DNA of 64,000 bases. It comes from Shouchella sp047238345 (GTDB lineage: Bacteria > Bacillota > Bacilli > Bacillales > Bacillaceae_D). The position numbers and the translations under genes were made by a program. Shown here one piece after another: positions 7,903-16,712 of the stretch. The notes below the pieces were generated by a model that made no database searches, was not told where the DNA came from, and saw nothing but the letters and a program-made list of their open reading frames with translations. Location: assembly GCF_047238345.1 (NCBI RefSeq), contig NZ_JBDFMQ010000001.1:930001-994000 (forward strand), given 5' to 3'. Every line of letters begins with the position of its first letter. Position 1 is the first letter of the stretch.

Positions 7903-8934
7903 TTACGTTTGTTCAAGCAAACCCTGTCGCGTATGACCATTAAAGCCTGTCATCGTTGTTGCGGCACATAACGAATTCAAGATTGCCTCTTCTACTACTT
8001 CTGCAGTAGCGGCGAATAGCTTAGACATGTCCTCATGTTGATCATGTAAAAACGAAACCTGTTGAAGGGAAGAAGGTGGCTCATGAGGTATTCGATTTGC
8101 GGTAGAAAATGCTAGGACGATATCGCCACTTCCATTGGCTGCGAATGACGCTGTACGACCTAATCCAAGAGTTCCGCGTTTTGCGACACGTTTTAATTGG
8201 CGGGCATCGAGAGGCGCATCGGTAGCAAGAACAATAATAATGGAACCATCTGGAGGTGGCGCATCGTCGTTTTCTGAAGCAATGAAAATTTGGTTAGCGT
8301 GACGACTATACATCCAATCCCCTTTCTTTCCGTAATTTGTTAACACTAGACAGCCCAATGTATAGGTGGAAACAACGCGAGAACTTGTGCCAACTCCGCC
8401 TTTAAAGCCTAAGCATGACATTCCTGTTCCAGCACCGATCGCACCTTCTTGAGTAGGTGCAGATGATGCTGACTTAATTGCTTGAACGGCATCACTTGGT
8501 TTTACATGCATACGACGGATGTCGTTTAAGTACCCATCGTTACATTCCGTCGTTACGACGTTTACAGTACCTGTTCTCGCACCAATTTGAGGATTTTGCG
8601 TTAGGAGGTAGGAAAGGGTTCCTTCGGTTACAGCTGGAACGGAGAACGTGTTTGTAAGCATGATAGGACTTTCAAGTAAGCCTAATTCTTCAAGCTGAAT
8701 GAGCCCTGTTGTTTTTCCGAAGCCATTTAATACATAGGACCCTGCCTGTGCTTTTTCTTCAAACAGATTTCGACGATGAGGCAAAATCGCCGTTACACCT
8801 GTTCGGATGTGTTCTCCTTCAATAAGCGTAGAATGCCCCACTTGGACACCTTCTACATCTGTTATGCAGTTATGCTTACCGGTAGCGAATCCTGGGAAAG
8901 AAAATCCTGCTTGCCTAGCGGAAGAATGAAGCAT
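7903..8934 (-). CDS. P1-family peptidase (DmpA/BapA-like aminopeptidase or beta-peptidase)
   Basis: A 343-residue N-terminal-nucleophile hydrolase of peptidase family S58/P1. Members self-cleave before a Ser that becomes the nucleophile and then release N-terminal residues, D-amino acid amides or beta-peptides. The start matches the family (GFATGKHNCITDVEGVQVGHSTL), and the autocleavage region reads GFKGGVGTSSRVV, placing the nucleophile at Ser184 or Ser185. The TDAPLDARQLKRVAKRGTLGLGR block is also typical. The gene is transcribed alone and divergently from the fructokinase gene. Confidence 0.88.
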   Translation of the reverse strand: MLHSSARQAGFSFPGFATGKHNCITDVEGVQVGHSTLIEGEHIRTGVTAILPHRRNLFEEKAQAGSYVLNGFGKTTGLIQLEELGLLESPIMLTNTFSVPAVTEGTLSYLLTQNPQIGARTGTVNVVTTECNDGYLNDIRRMHVKPSDAVQAIKSASSAPTQEGAIGAGTGMSCLGFKGGVGTSSRVVSTYTLGCLVLTNYGKKGDWMYSRHANQIFIASENDDAPPPDGSIIIVLATDAPLDARQLKRVAKRGTLGLGRTASFAANGSGDIVLAFSTANRIPHEPPSSLQQVSFLHDQHEDMSKLFAATAEVVEEAILNSLCAATTMTGFNGHTRQGLLEQT

Positions 8935-9041
8935 GAAAAACCTCCTTTTTATCTATTTTACAAAAAACAATCAGAACGTAAAGCAAAATAGGAGGATGGA
9001 TGCTATACTTTTTACTAGTTTACTGGGTAGGAGGAAAAGGA

Positions 9042-9914
9042 ATGAACAACGTTCGCTATGGTGGTTTGGAAGCTGGAGGCACAAAAATGATTTGTGTGGC
9101 AACAGATGAGGAAGGGGTTTGGTTGGATCAACTTACAATCCCAACATTAACGCCAGAAGAAACCGTCCCACCTATTGTTGCTTTTTTTAAAAAGAATGGA
9201 ATTACAAGTCTAGGGATTGGTAGTTTTGGTCCTCTAGACCTAAAAGAAGGTTCCGATACATATGGTTCTTTAGCGAGTACGCCCAAAAAAGGCTGGAAAG
9301 GCTATCCGTTGTTAGATGCATTTAATGAACTAAATGTTCCGATCGAAATAACGACAGATGTAAACGGTGCGGCATTGGCGGAAGCAACAAAAGGAGCTGC
9401 TAAAGGGTTAGATAGCTGTATGTACATAACTGTTGGAACCGGAATTGGCGCTGGAGCAGTTGTAAATGGAAACGTATTAGAGGGATTATCCCATCCTGAA
9501 ATGGGGCATGTACCAGTCAAACCACATAAGGATGATTCGTTTCAAGGTCACTGTCCGTATCATGGGACATGTGCAGAAGGGATGGCTGCAGGCCCAGCGA
9601 TTGAAGCGCGTTGGGGTAAAGCCGGAATAGAGTTAGCGGAAGACGATAAGGTATGGCAGCTAGAAGCCTATTATCTTGCTCAAGCGATTGCGGCATATAC
9701 GTACGTATTATCCCCGAAAAAAGTCATTATCGGTGGTGGAGTCATGAAGCAAAAACAGCTTTATGCCCTCATACGAGAAGAACTTGTCCAACAGCTAAAT
9801 GGCTATATGGATATAGGAAATCCAGACGACTATATTGTTGCTCCTGGACTTCATGAACACGCTGGGATTGAAGGGGCATTGTTACTTGCCCGTCAAGCAG
9901 AAAGAAAACGTTAA
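9042..9914 (+). CDS. ROK-family fructokinase (zinc-containing)
   Basis: A 290-residue sugar kinase that phosphorylates fructose (or a related hexose) with ATP. It begins with the ROK phosphate-binding motif GGLEAGGTK, has the catalytic Asp in TTDVNGAALAEA, and contains the zinc site HCPYHGTCAEG seen in Bacillus YdhR/GmuE and ScrK fructokinases; IGGGVMKQ is near the C-terminus. ATG 9042 is used because AGGAGG lies upstream; an earlier ATG at 9000 would add 14 hydrophobic residues without a better ribosome site. No PTS or sucrase gene is adjacent. Confidence 0.9.
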   Translation: MNNVRYGGLEAGGTKMICVATDEEGVWLDQLTIPTLTPEETVPPIVAFFKKNGITSLGIGSFGPLDLKEGSDTYGSLASTPKKGWKGYPLLDAFNELNVPIEITTDVNGAALAEATKGAAKGLDSCMYITVGTGIGAGAVVNGNVLEGLSHPEMGHVPVKPHKDDSFQGHCPYHGTCAEGMAAGPAIEARWGKAGIELAEDDKVWQLEAYYLAQAIAAYTYVLSPKKVIIGGGVMKQKQLYALIREELVQQLNGYMDIGNPDDYIVAPGLHEHAGIEGALLLARQAERKR

Positions 9915-9916
9915 AT

Positions 9917-9959
9917 CCAAAAGCTATGATGGCTACATCCGTACCCATCATAGCTTTTT
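9917..9959 (+). terminator. Terminator of the fructokinase gene
   Basis: AAAAGCTATGATGG / CCATCATAGCTTTTTT, 14-base stem with T tail. Confidence 0.9.
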
Positions 9960-10078
9960 TATATGGAGAAGAAGGATTTTGTCGAATGGAACACGTATTT
10001 GTTAAAGGAGAGAAGAGGAGGAACAGCGAAAGAAGCGATACATACGATAGATTAGCATAGATAAGGGAGGTCTTTTCG

Positions 10079-11728
10079 ATGTCTTATTCTCACTTTCAAG
10101 CTTATCCACATTCTGACCGTGTCTTAGAATTAACAAAAGAACTTGTTCATCAGCCGAGTATTTCTGGAACGACCCAAGAAAATCAAATGGCTGATTTAAT
10201 TCATTCAATTTTGTTGCGCAACCCTTATTTTCAAAAGCATCCAGAAAAAGTGAAACAGGTTCCTTTAAAAGGAGATCCTCTAAATCGAATCGCCATTGTA
10301 GCGATGCTCGACAAAAACGCTTCATCAAGAAGAGCGACGATATTACTTAGTCATTTTGATGTTGTTGGTGTGGATGATTTCGGTCTCTATAAAGAGGAAG
10401 CTTTTAAACCGGTTGAATTACAACATCGACTCTTACAAGAGCAAGAAGGATTTTTAGACGAAGATGCTAGGAAAGATTTGCATTCCAATGACTACTTGTT
10501 TGGCAGAGGTTCAATGGATATGAAAGCAGGTCTAGCTATGCAGTTATCCATTATGGAAGACATTGCGAACGATGACCACTCAAAAGAAAATATTTGTCTA
10601 GTTGCGGTTCCAGATGAAGAAAAATTGTCGCTGGGTATGTTTGCTGCTGTAGAAGAACTTGAACGCTACCAACAAGCTGGCTGGGAATTTTCCGCGTGCA
10701 TTTGCTCAGAACCGAATTTTTCAGCTTATCCAAACGATTTTAATAAATATATTTATACTGGTTCAACCGGTAAACTGTTACCGTTCATCTATTGTTTAGG
10801 AAGAGAGACACATGTCGGTCAACCCTTGGAAGGCATTAATGCTTCTGTCATGGCCGCACAGCTTGCAGTTGAAATGGAATGGTCGGATAGCTTCTCTGAT
10901 CAACTAGATGGAGAGTCATCCCCTTCTCCAACGTGCTTGCGAATTCGTGATTTAAAAGAAACCTATGATGTTCAGACGCCTAATGAATCCTACTTGTTTT
11001 ATAACGTACTCACCTTACATTCTAGCCCTGAGGCAGTCATGGAAAAAGTAAAACAGGCCTGTCTCCATGCAAGCGAAGCGATTTACGAACGATTGGTCAA
11101 TCATCGACTTGCTTTTGGTACAGATGCTTTAGCTGCTGCTGTCCCGCAGCCAAAAGTGTACACGATTACAGAACTTTATGAGCGAGGAATCAAGAAGTAT
11201 GGCGTTTCTTTTAAAAAATCTTATGAAACCATTATCGAAGAAAGTATCGCAGAGAATGACAATTTTACTGATCAAACATTGACTGTCGCAAGGAACTTAT
11301 CATCCTATTTCTTAGATCTCGCACCCTTTTATTTATTGTTGTTACAGCCACCTTATTACCCGCACGTCAAGCTGGATGAAACGCAAGATGATGCGATTCT
11401 CCAGCTGACAAAATCGTTGCAACACATTGGAACCGAATCGTTTCAAGAATCCATTGTATTAAAGACATTTTTTCCAGGGCTGTCTGATGTGAGTTACCTC
11501 CGCTCTAAAGGCGACGAGCGAGCAGAAACAACGCTCACAACCTTTATGCCGCTCTATAATAAGAATTATCTAATCCCTATCCAGGCCATTCAAAAGCTTA
11601 ATGTGCCAACGATTAACGTAGGTCCTTTTGGAAAGGATGCGCATAAACGAACAGAGCGATTACAGCTGTCTTATTCAACAAAAGTAGCCCCAGTTTTGTT
11701 ACGTTATGCGACAAAACATTTAGCGTAG
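10079..11728 (+). CDS. rocB: RocB-like M20-family hydrolase
   Basis: A 549-residue M20/M28-fold metalloprotein close in length and pattern to RocB, a product of the B. subtilis arginine/ornithine catabolic rocABC operon whose exact reaction is not established. Metal-binding segments are visible as LLSHFDVVGVDDFG, LFGRGSMDMKAG and AVPDEEKLS. The start has GGGAGG upstream. Unlike in B. subtilis it is separated from rocA (25 kb away in this window). I see no sigma-54 promoter in the 160 bases before it. The assignment to the RocB group is by overall pattern and length. Confidence 0.75.
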   Translation: MSYSHFQAYPHSDRVLELTKELVHQPSISGTTQENQMADLIHSILLRNPYFQKHPEKVKQVPLKGDPLNRIAIVAMLDKNASSRRATILLSHFDVVGVDDFGLYKEEAFKPVELQHRLLQEQEGFLDEDARKDLHSNDYLFGRGSMDMKAGLAMQLSIMEDIANDDHSKENICLVAVPDEEKLSLGMFAAVEELERYQQAGWEFSACICSEPNFSAYPNDFNKYIYTGSTGKLLPFIYCLGRETHVGQPLEGINASVMAAQLAVEMEWSDSFSDQLDGESSPSPTCLRIRDLKETYDVQTPNESYLFYNVLTLHSSPEAVMEKVKQACLHASEAIYERLVNHRLAFGTDALAAAVPQPKVYTITELYERGIKKYGVSFKKSYETIIEESIAENDNFTDQTLTVARNLSSYFLDLAPFYLLLLQPPYYPHVKLDETQDDAILQLTKSLQHIGTESFQESIVLKTFFPGLSDVSYLRSKGDERAETTLTTFMPLYNKNYLIPIQAIQKLNVPTINVGPFGKDAHKRTERLQLSYSTKVAPVLLRYATKHLA

Positions 11729-11743
11729 GCTTGAGGGGATTGA

Positions 11744-11846
11744 GTGAGAGATGATAGACACGATCTAAAAAACTTCACAAAGTTCTAGCTTAGATGCTCT
11801 TTTAAGAACCTAGTCGGTCAAGAGGGTTCTGCTAGAACTTTTTTTT
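11744..11846 (+). promoter_or_regulatory. Possible leader-peptide attenuator upstream of the efflux pump, or terminator of rocB-like gene
   Basis: A 14-codon frame (GTG 11744, stop TAG 11786) with GAGGGG 5 bases upstream encodes MRDDRHDLKNFTKF and ends inside the first arm of a folded segment. Four arms alternate: AGTTCTAGC (11781), AGAACC (11805), GGTTCT (11825), GCTAGAACT (11831), then eight T. Arms 1:4 plus 2:3 form a terminator; a ribosome held at the leader stop would cover arm 1 and leave 2:3 only. A plain terminator for the upstream gene is the simpler alternative. Confidence 0.5.
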
Positions 11847-11995
11847 CATTTATCATACCAACTGTCGTTACGAGAACGTGTCGTTTTGATGCAAAACAAT
11901 AAAACAGAAAAATTGTAAATTTTATAGGTAGAGGGTGAATTCGTAGTGTAAACTAGGAAGAGGGTTTGAAGTGTGAACAAGTAAGGAGTATACAT

Positions 11996-13501
11996 ATGAA
12001 AACATCATCATTGGTAACGGCTGGTCTCTTGCTCGGAATTTTTATGGCTGCGATCGATAATACCATTGTTGCAACGGCAATGGGCACGATTGTAGGAGAC
12101 TTGGGGAATTATGATCAGTTTGTCTGGGTCACCGCAGCATATATGGTTGCGATGATGGCAGGTATGCCGATCTATGGCAAATTGTCTGACATGTATGGAA
12201 GAAAACGGTTCTTTTTATTTGGTTTAATTGTTTTTTTAATTGGCTCTATATTATGTGGGTTGGCTGACTCTATGAATCAACTTATTGTGTTCCGAGTGAT
12301 TCAAGGAATTGGTGGCGGCGCATTAATGCCAATCGCATTTACGATTATTTTTGATATTTTCCCACCTGAAAAGAGAGGCAAGATGACAGGGTTAATTGGC
12401 GCAGTTTTTGGCGTTTCTAGTGTGTTTGGCCCGTTAATGGGTGCGTTTATTACGGAAACGTTAAGCTGGCATTGGATTTTCTATATTAATGTACCAATCG
12501 GTGCAGTGGCACTGTATTTAATAGGTCGTCATTATAAAGAAACGTTGGAAACGAGAAAACAGAAAATTGATTGGCTTGGGGCTTCCACCCTTGTCATTGC
12601 GGTTGTTTGTTTAATGTTTGCGTTGGAATTAGGTGGAGAAGCCTATGGTTGGTCTTCACCAGAACTTTTGGCATTATTTGCTTTAGCGTTGGTCGCTTTC
12701 ATTGTTTTTGTTTTTGCGGAACGTCGTGCAGAGGAACCAATTATATCGTTTTGGATGTTTAAAAAGAGATTATTTGCGACATCGCAAATCATTGCGTTTA
12801 TTTACGGTGGGACATTTGTTGTGCTAGCCATTTTCATTCCTATTTTTGTGCAAGCCGTTTTTGGAGGATCTGCGTCAAGTGCTGGAACGACGTTAATGCC
12901 GATGATGATTGGTTCAGTCGTTGGTAGTATGACAGGAGGAATGCTGCAAACAAAAATACCGTTTCGGACGATGATGATTTTTTCCGGTGTATGCTTTTTG
13001 ACCGGAATGATCTTGCTCTCGACGATGACACCTGACATTTCGCGTATCATGCTAGGGGTCTATATGTTTTTAGCAGGATTAGGTGTCGGGTTTTCCTTTT
13101 CATTATTACCAGCTGCCTCTATTAATGATTTACCAAAGCGCTATCGAGGATCAGCAAATTCAACGAACTCGTTTCTGCGTTCATTCGGAATGACCGTAGG
13201 AATTGCAATATTTGGGACCGTGCAAACCATGTCTTTTTCAAACCGTATGACTGAGGCATTTGCCGATAGGGTGAACGAAAACTTGATAGCTGATCCACAA
13301 GAGTTGTTCACGCCAGAAGGTCGGGCACAAATACCAGACGATGTTCTGGCAGTCATTACAACAACGATGTCGGACTCCATCACGTTTATTTTCAGTCTGG
13401 CAATTATTCCGATAAGCTTAGCGCTGCTAACATCCTTTTTTATGGGCGGAGAAAAAGTAGAAACGAACGAGGACTTAAAGATGAAAGGGTCACCTGAATA
13501 A
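11996..13501 (+). CDS. DHA2-family (EmrB/QacA-type) drug:proton antiporter
   Basis: A 501-residue 14-helix major facilitator transporter that exports drugs or other hydrophobic compounds with proton uptake. Helix 1 contains AAIDNTIVATA (the DHA2 acidic motif), motif A is GKLSDMYGRKR between helices 2 and 3, and motif C is GAVFGVSSVFGPLMGA in helix 5. The final cytoplasmic tail is short. ATG 11996 is used since AAGGAG lies 8 bases before it. It stands alone, 150 bases after a folded T-tailed leader structure that could control it, and ends in a terminator. The substrate is not predictable. Confidence 0.88.
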   Translation: MKTSSLVTAGLLLGIFMAAIDNTIVATAMGTIVGDLGNYDQFVWVTAAYMVAMMAGMPIYGKLSDMYGRKRFFLFGLIVFLIGSILCGLADSMNQLIVFRVIQGIGGGALMPIAFTIIFDIFPPEKRGKMTGLIGAVFGVSSVFGPLMGAFITETLSWHWIFYINVPIGAVALYLIGRHYKETLETRKQKIDWLGASTLVIAVVCLMFALELGGEAYGWSSPELLALFALALVAFIVFVFAERRAEEPIISFWMFKKRLFATSQIIAFIYGGTFVVLAIFIPIFVQAVFGGSASSAGTTLMPMMIGSVVGSMTGGMLQTKIPFRTMMIFSGVCFLTGMILLSTMTPDISRIMLGVYMFLAGLGVGFSFSLLPAASINDLPKRYRGSANSTNSFLRSFGMTVGIAIFGTVQTMSFSNRMTEAFADRVNENLIADPQELFTPEGRAQIPDDVLAVITTTMSDSITFIFSLAIIPISLALLTSFFMGGEKVETNEDLKMKGSPE

Positions 13502-13503
13502 AT

Positions 13504-13537
13504 GAGAACCTGTAGCTAAAGCTACAGGTTCTTTTTA
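13504..13537 (+). terminator. Terminator of the MFS gene
   Basis: GAACCTGTAGC / GCTACAGGTTC with 4-base loop and T run. Confidence 0.92.
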
Positions 13538-13622
13538 TAAAATTTAAAGAGACAGCTATTAAAAATTGGCGGAACTTGTCGATATGTATAATGTACGTTA
13601 GATAGAGAGAGGAGAACTGCGC

Positions 13623-14630
13623 TTGAGTAGTATTATTGTTAAAAATGCAGCGAAATACTTGCCAGAATCCATAAAAAACCGTGAAGACATGCGCACCCAT
13701 TTTGCGGCTGTTGGTGCACAGGTTGATTCACTTTTTGATATAGGTGGGAGAGAAAATCATCCATATATTAGCGATTATCGACAAGAGACGTCGGTTACGA
13801 TGGCAACAAAGGCATGCCAAGCGGTTTTAGATAAAGAGGGACTTACGTTAGCAGATATACACGGTTTGTTTTTTGTGTCGGATGCACCTGAGTATACGGT
13901 TCCTTCGAATGCAATTACTATTGTAAATGCACTTGGAGAGGGCAATGATGGAGCTGTAAAATTTGTGATGGACTTAAATCAAAATTGTACAGGGTTGCTG
14001 TCTTCTTTTGATATGGTAAGTGCGTATATGAAGACGCGCAATGACTTAAAGCGATGTCTACTTGTTAGTGTCTTTAACTCCACCCATGTGTCACATCAAG
14101 ACGATCCCGTCACATTTGGCTTTTTAACGGATGGTTCAAGTGCGCTTCTGCTAGAAAAAACCGAACAAGATGGAAAAGGAATTGTTGATTCTGATACGTT
14201 AATTGGTTCTGATGGTTGGGAATTAATGAGTTTTCCTGCCGCTGGTTACTCAAAAGTGTTTAAAGAAGAAACGACATTAAGAGAGCGGACGCTACGATGG
14301 GAAGTTGGTCCAGCTGGCTGGATTCCCGATAAATATATGGAAGTCCTGCCACAATTACTTGAACGGAATGGCTTAACAGAGAAAGACATCGATTACTTTA
14401 TTTGCTCGCAATTCCACGAAGGTTTAGTGAAAAAAACGTGTGAATTAATGGAGTCGTCGATGGATAAATGGTTGTTCGTCAGTCGTGACTACGGATACGC
14501 AGGCAATGCTTCACCAGGGTTTGCTTTTGAATCAGGTTTAGAGTCAGGTAAGTTTACAGAGGGGAAAACCATTGTTTGGTTTTCATTCGGCGCAGGTTAT
14601 ACGCTGTCGGCATTATTATATAAATTTTAA
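13623..14630 (+). CDS. Ketoacyl-ACP synthase III-like (FabH-fold) enzyme
   Basis: A 335-residue thiolase-fold protein with the full KAS III triad: Cys122 in QNCTGLLSS, His265 in SQFHEG and Asn295 in YAGNASPG. KAS III enzymes condense an acyl-CoA with malonyl-ACP, or make esters and beta-keto products in specialised pathways. It is more divergent from FabH than a housekeeping copy should be and is not beside fabF. TTG 13623 follows GAGAGGAG. It is followed after 17 bases by a small STAS-like gene, so the two are probably one unit. The substrate is unknown. Confidence 0.8.
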   Translation: MSSIIVKNAAKYLPESIKNREDMRTHFAAVGAQVDSLFDIGGRENHPYISDYRQETSVTMATKACQAVLDKEGLTLADIHGLFFVSDAPEYTVPSNAITIVNALGEGNDGAVKFVMDLNQNCTGLLSSFDMVSAYMKTRNDLKRCLLVSVFNSTHVSHQDDPVTFGFLTDGSSALLLEKTEQDGKGIVDSDTLIGSDGWELMSFPAAGYSKVFKEETTLRERTLRWEVGPAGWIPDKYMEVLPQLLERNGLTEKDIDYFICSQFHEGLVKKTCELMESSMDKWLFVSRDYGYAGNASPGFAFESGLESGKFTEGKTIVWFSFGAGYTLSALLYKF

Positions 14631-14647
14631 AAAAGGAATGATGTTTG

Positions 14648-14986
14648 ATGTATTCAATGAATCTCGACAAAAACAAAAAACGCTTCACGATCGTAGTAAG
14701 TGGATTTATTACGGAAGAGGAGGCGGAAGCATATACAAACGACTATGTTAAGCATGCTTCTTCTATTGACTGTGCGCAATACACGCTCGTATTAGATGGT
14801 AGCGACATTATTGCCTCTAAACAGAGCATGCTAGATGGCCTTAAGGCGCTTATTCAATCTTATATTGACCACGGCTACAAAGAAATTTTATTCGTTCAAG
14901 CAAAATCACCTTCAGCTCGAGCGCAGTTGCGTCGAATCGATGTACTCATGAACAATGTACGTTTAATTGAAGTAAACGAAGTATGA
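14648..14986 (+). CDS. Small STAS/SpoIIAA-like protein
   Basis: A 112-residue protein with an alternating strand-helix pattern (RFTIVVSGFITEEEAEAY, YTLVLDGSDI, YKEILFVQAKSPSARAQLRRI) that resembles STAS or SpoIIAA-like domains, without the phosphorylatable Ser context of SpoIIAA being clear. ATG 14648 has AAGGA ten bases upstream; TTG 14645 is possible. It sits 17 bases after the KAS III-like gene and probably acts with it. The family assignment is tentative. Confidence 0.6.
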   Translation: MYSMNLDKNKKRFTIVVSGFITEEEAEAYTNDYVKHASSIDCAQYTLVLDGSDIIASKQSMLDGLKALIQSYIDHGYKEILFVQAKSPSARAQLRRIDVLMNNVRLIEVNEV

Positions 14987-15003
14987 GGAAAATATGAACA
15001 TGT

Positions 15004-15046
15004 TGAAAAGGCGACTAATTCAGTGGATTAATCGTCTTTTCTTTGT
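15004..15046 (+). terminator. Terminator after the KAS III/STAS-like pair
   Basis: Imperfect stem AAAGGCGACTAAT / ATTAATCGTCTTT followed by TCTTTG; moderate quality. Confidence 0.55.
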
Positions 15047-15060
15047 TCTCTATTATGTTG

Positions 15061-15131
15061 TTATAAGAACTGGAGACTCCTGCGGGACAGCGCGTGTCTG
15101 AAGACACTGTAGCGAGGGGATCCTCTTATAA
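15061..15131. repeat. Inverted-repeat element, copy D
   Basis: Terminal 8-base inverted repeat TTATAAGA / TCTTATAA. The interior (GACTCC, GGGA, CAGC, GTGTC, GAAGACA, AGCG blocks) matches the interior of the long copy at 57772-57871 almost base for base, so it belongs to the same family with different ends. Confidence 0.7.
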
Positions 15132-15188
15132 AGGATCATAATTGTTCTTGTCTCAAATTGAACCTTGCTTTTTTCCTGGCCACTTTTC

Positions 15189-16712
15189 TTATTGGCCATT
15201 TCTTTCACAATACGCCCAAAAGCGATTGAATCCCTCTAATCCGTCTTTAGAATCTTTAAAAACACCAGCATGATGAAGAACGTTCATAAAAATATGCCCT
15301 ACTTCTTTTTTTAATTCATCGTCAATATTGTCTTTTGTCAGTTTTTGTCCTAATCGTCTTTTCAGTTCGGTTGCCCAATGACGATGCTTTTGCGTATAGG
15401 GAGACTGAGAGAGTGAAGTTTCTGCATGTTCATTTAGTAGAACAGCTGCAATCTCTTCTAACTCCTTTTTTAACCGACCTGGCAAAATGGCTAGTCCCAT
15501 GACTTCAATAAGACCAATGTTTTCTTTTTTTATCGCATGAGCTTCTTGGTGAGGATGAAACAAACCGAGAGGGTGCTCATCTGTTGTTCGATTGTTTCGG
15601 AGAACTAAGTCAAGTTCGTAATGATCGTTGGTCATACGTAGTACAGGCGTTATGGTGTTGTGTTGTTCATTTTCCGTAAAAGCAACTAGATCAAGCGAAT
15701 GATCAGAATAAGATCGCCAGCTTTTTAAAATGAGAGAGGAGGCAGCAATTAAGTCGCTTCGATTCGTTCCACTTAAACGAATTACTGACATAGGCCACTT
15801 TACAACACCTGCTTCAATCGTAGGAAAGCCTAGGTTTGAAAGCTTTTGTTTAAGCGGAGCATGAGCCATTGGGAATGAGTGCATCCCGCCTTGATAGTGG
15901 TCGTGTTCAAGAATAGAACCACCGACTATAGGTAAATCTGCGTTTGAACCAATAAAATAGTGCGGGTATTGATCAATAAAATCGAATAATCGTTCAAACG
16001 TTGTTTCGTTTATCACCATCGGTTTTTGCTCGCCAGAAAAGATGATCGCATGCTCGTTGTAGTATACATAAGGGGAAAACTGAAAATACCACTCTTCACC
16101 AGCTAATGTAACAGGAATATAGCGTAAATTGTGTCTGGCAGGATGGTTAAGTGAACCTTTGAAACCTATATTTTCTTTGGCAAGTGGCCCGTTTGGATAG
16201 TGTTTAAGTTGTACCTGCTTTCGAGCCGCTGCAAGTGCTGTCGGGTCTTTTTCAGGCTTTGACAAGTTAATCGTTATGTCTAATGGACCATAAGATGTGT
16301 CGACATGCCAACTCTCATTTAATTGAATCCGATCCATTCGTATGTAATTGGAATGTTTGTTGAACTGGTAGAAGGATTTAGTCGCTGTTTCAGGACCATA
16401 GTTGTTTTCCTTATGTCTAAACCAGTTCGTCACGTCACTTGGTCGAGGAAGTAGAAGATTCATAATGGCCGTGTCGAATAAATCACGATGTGTGACTGTG
16501 TTATGAGAGATTAAGCCTTGAGAAAACGCCCAGTCAAGTAAAGGGGGCAGAATGTTTTCAAGCTGTTCTTCCTCTATGACGTGAACTTCTTCAGGATAGT
16601 CGAGATGTAAGAATTCAAGAAGGCGATTATGAAGATAGTGTTTATCTTCCGGTAAGAATAAGTTCTTTCTTAGACCGTAAAGCAATAACTGTTCAATATA
16701 AATATGAACCAT
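15189..16712 (-). CDS. galT: UDP-glucose--hexose-1-phosphate uridylyltransferase (class II GalT)
   Basis: A 507-residue Leloir-pathway enzyme that exchanges galactose-1-phosphate and UDP-glucose. It is the Firmicute class II form, longer than the E. coli type; diagnostic blocks include PYVYYNEHAI, NADLPIVGGSILEHDHYQGG (HxHxxGG active-site region) and RNNRTTDEHPLGLFHPH. The ATG directly abuts the galK stop codon and GAAGGAGGG overlaps the galK end, so translation is coupled. No galE or galM is seen in this window. Confidence 0.95.
   Translation of the reverse strand: MVHIYIEQLLLYGLRKNLFLPEDKHYLHNRLLEFLHLDYPEEVHVIEEEQLENILPPLLDWAFSQGLISHNTVTHRDLFDTAIMNLLLPRPSDVTNWFRHKENNYGPETATKSFYQFNKHSNYIRMDRIQLNESWHVDTSYGPLDITINLSKPEKDPTALAAARKQVQLKHYPNGPLAKENIGFKGSLNHPARHNLRYIPVTLAGEEWYFQFSPYVYYNEHAIIFSGEQKPMVINETTFERLFDFIDQYPHYFIGSNADLPIVGGSILEHDHYQGGMHSFPMAHAPLKQKLSNLGFPTIEAGVVKWPMSVIRLSGTNRSDLIAASSLILKSWRSYSDHSLDLVAFTENEQHNTITPVLRMTNDHYELDLVLRNNRTTDEHPLGLFHPHQEAHAIKKENIGLIEVMGLAILPGRLKKELEEIAAVLLNEHAETSLSQSPYTQKHRHWATELKRRLGQKLTKDNIDDELKKEVGHIFMNVLHHAGVFKDSKDGLEGFNRFWAYCERNGQ

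Noticed and set aside
11781..11846. T-box riboswitch
   Set aside because: The conserved T-box sequence (AGGGTGGNACCGCG-like) and the long specifier-loop leader are missing.
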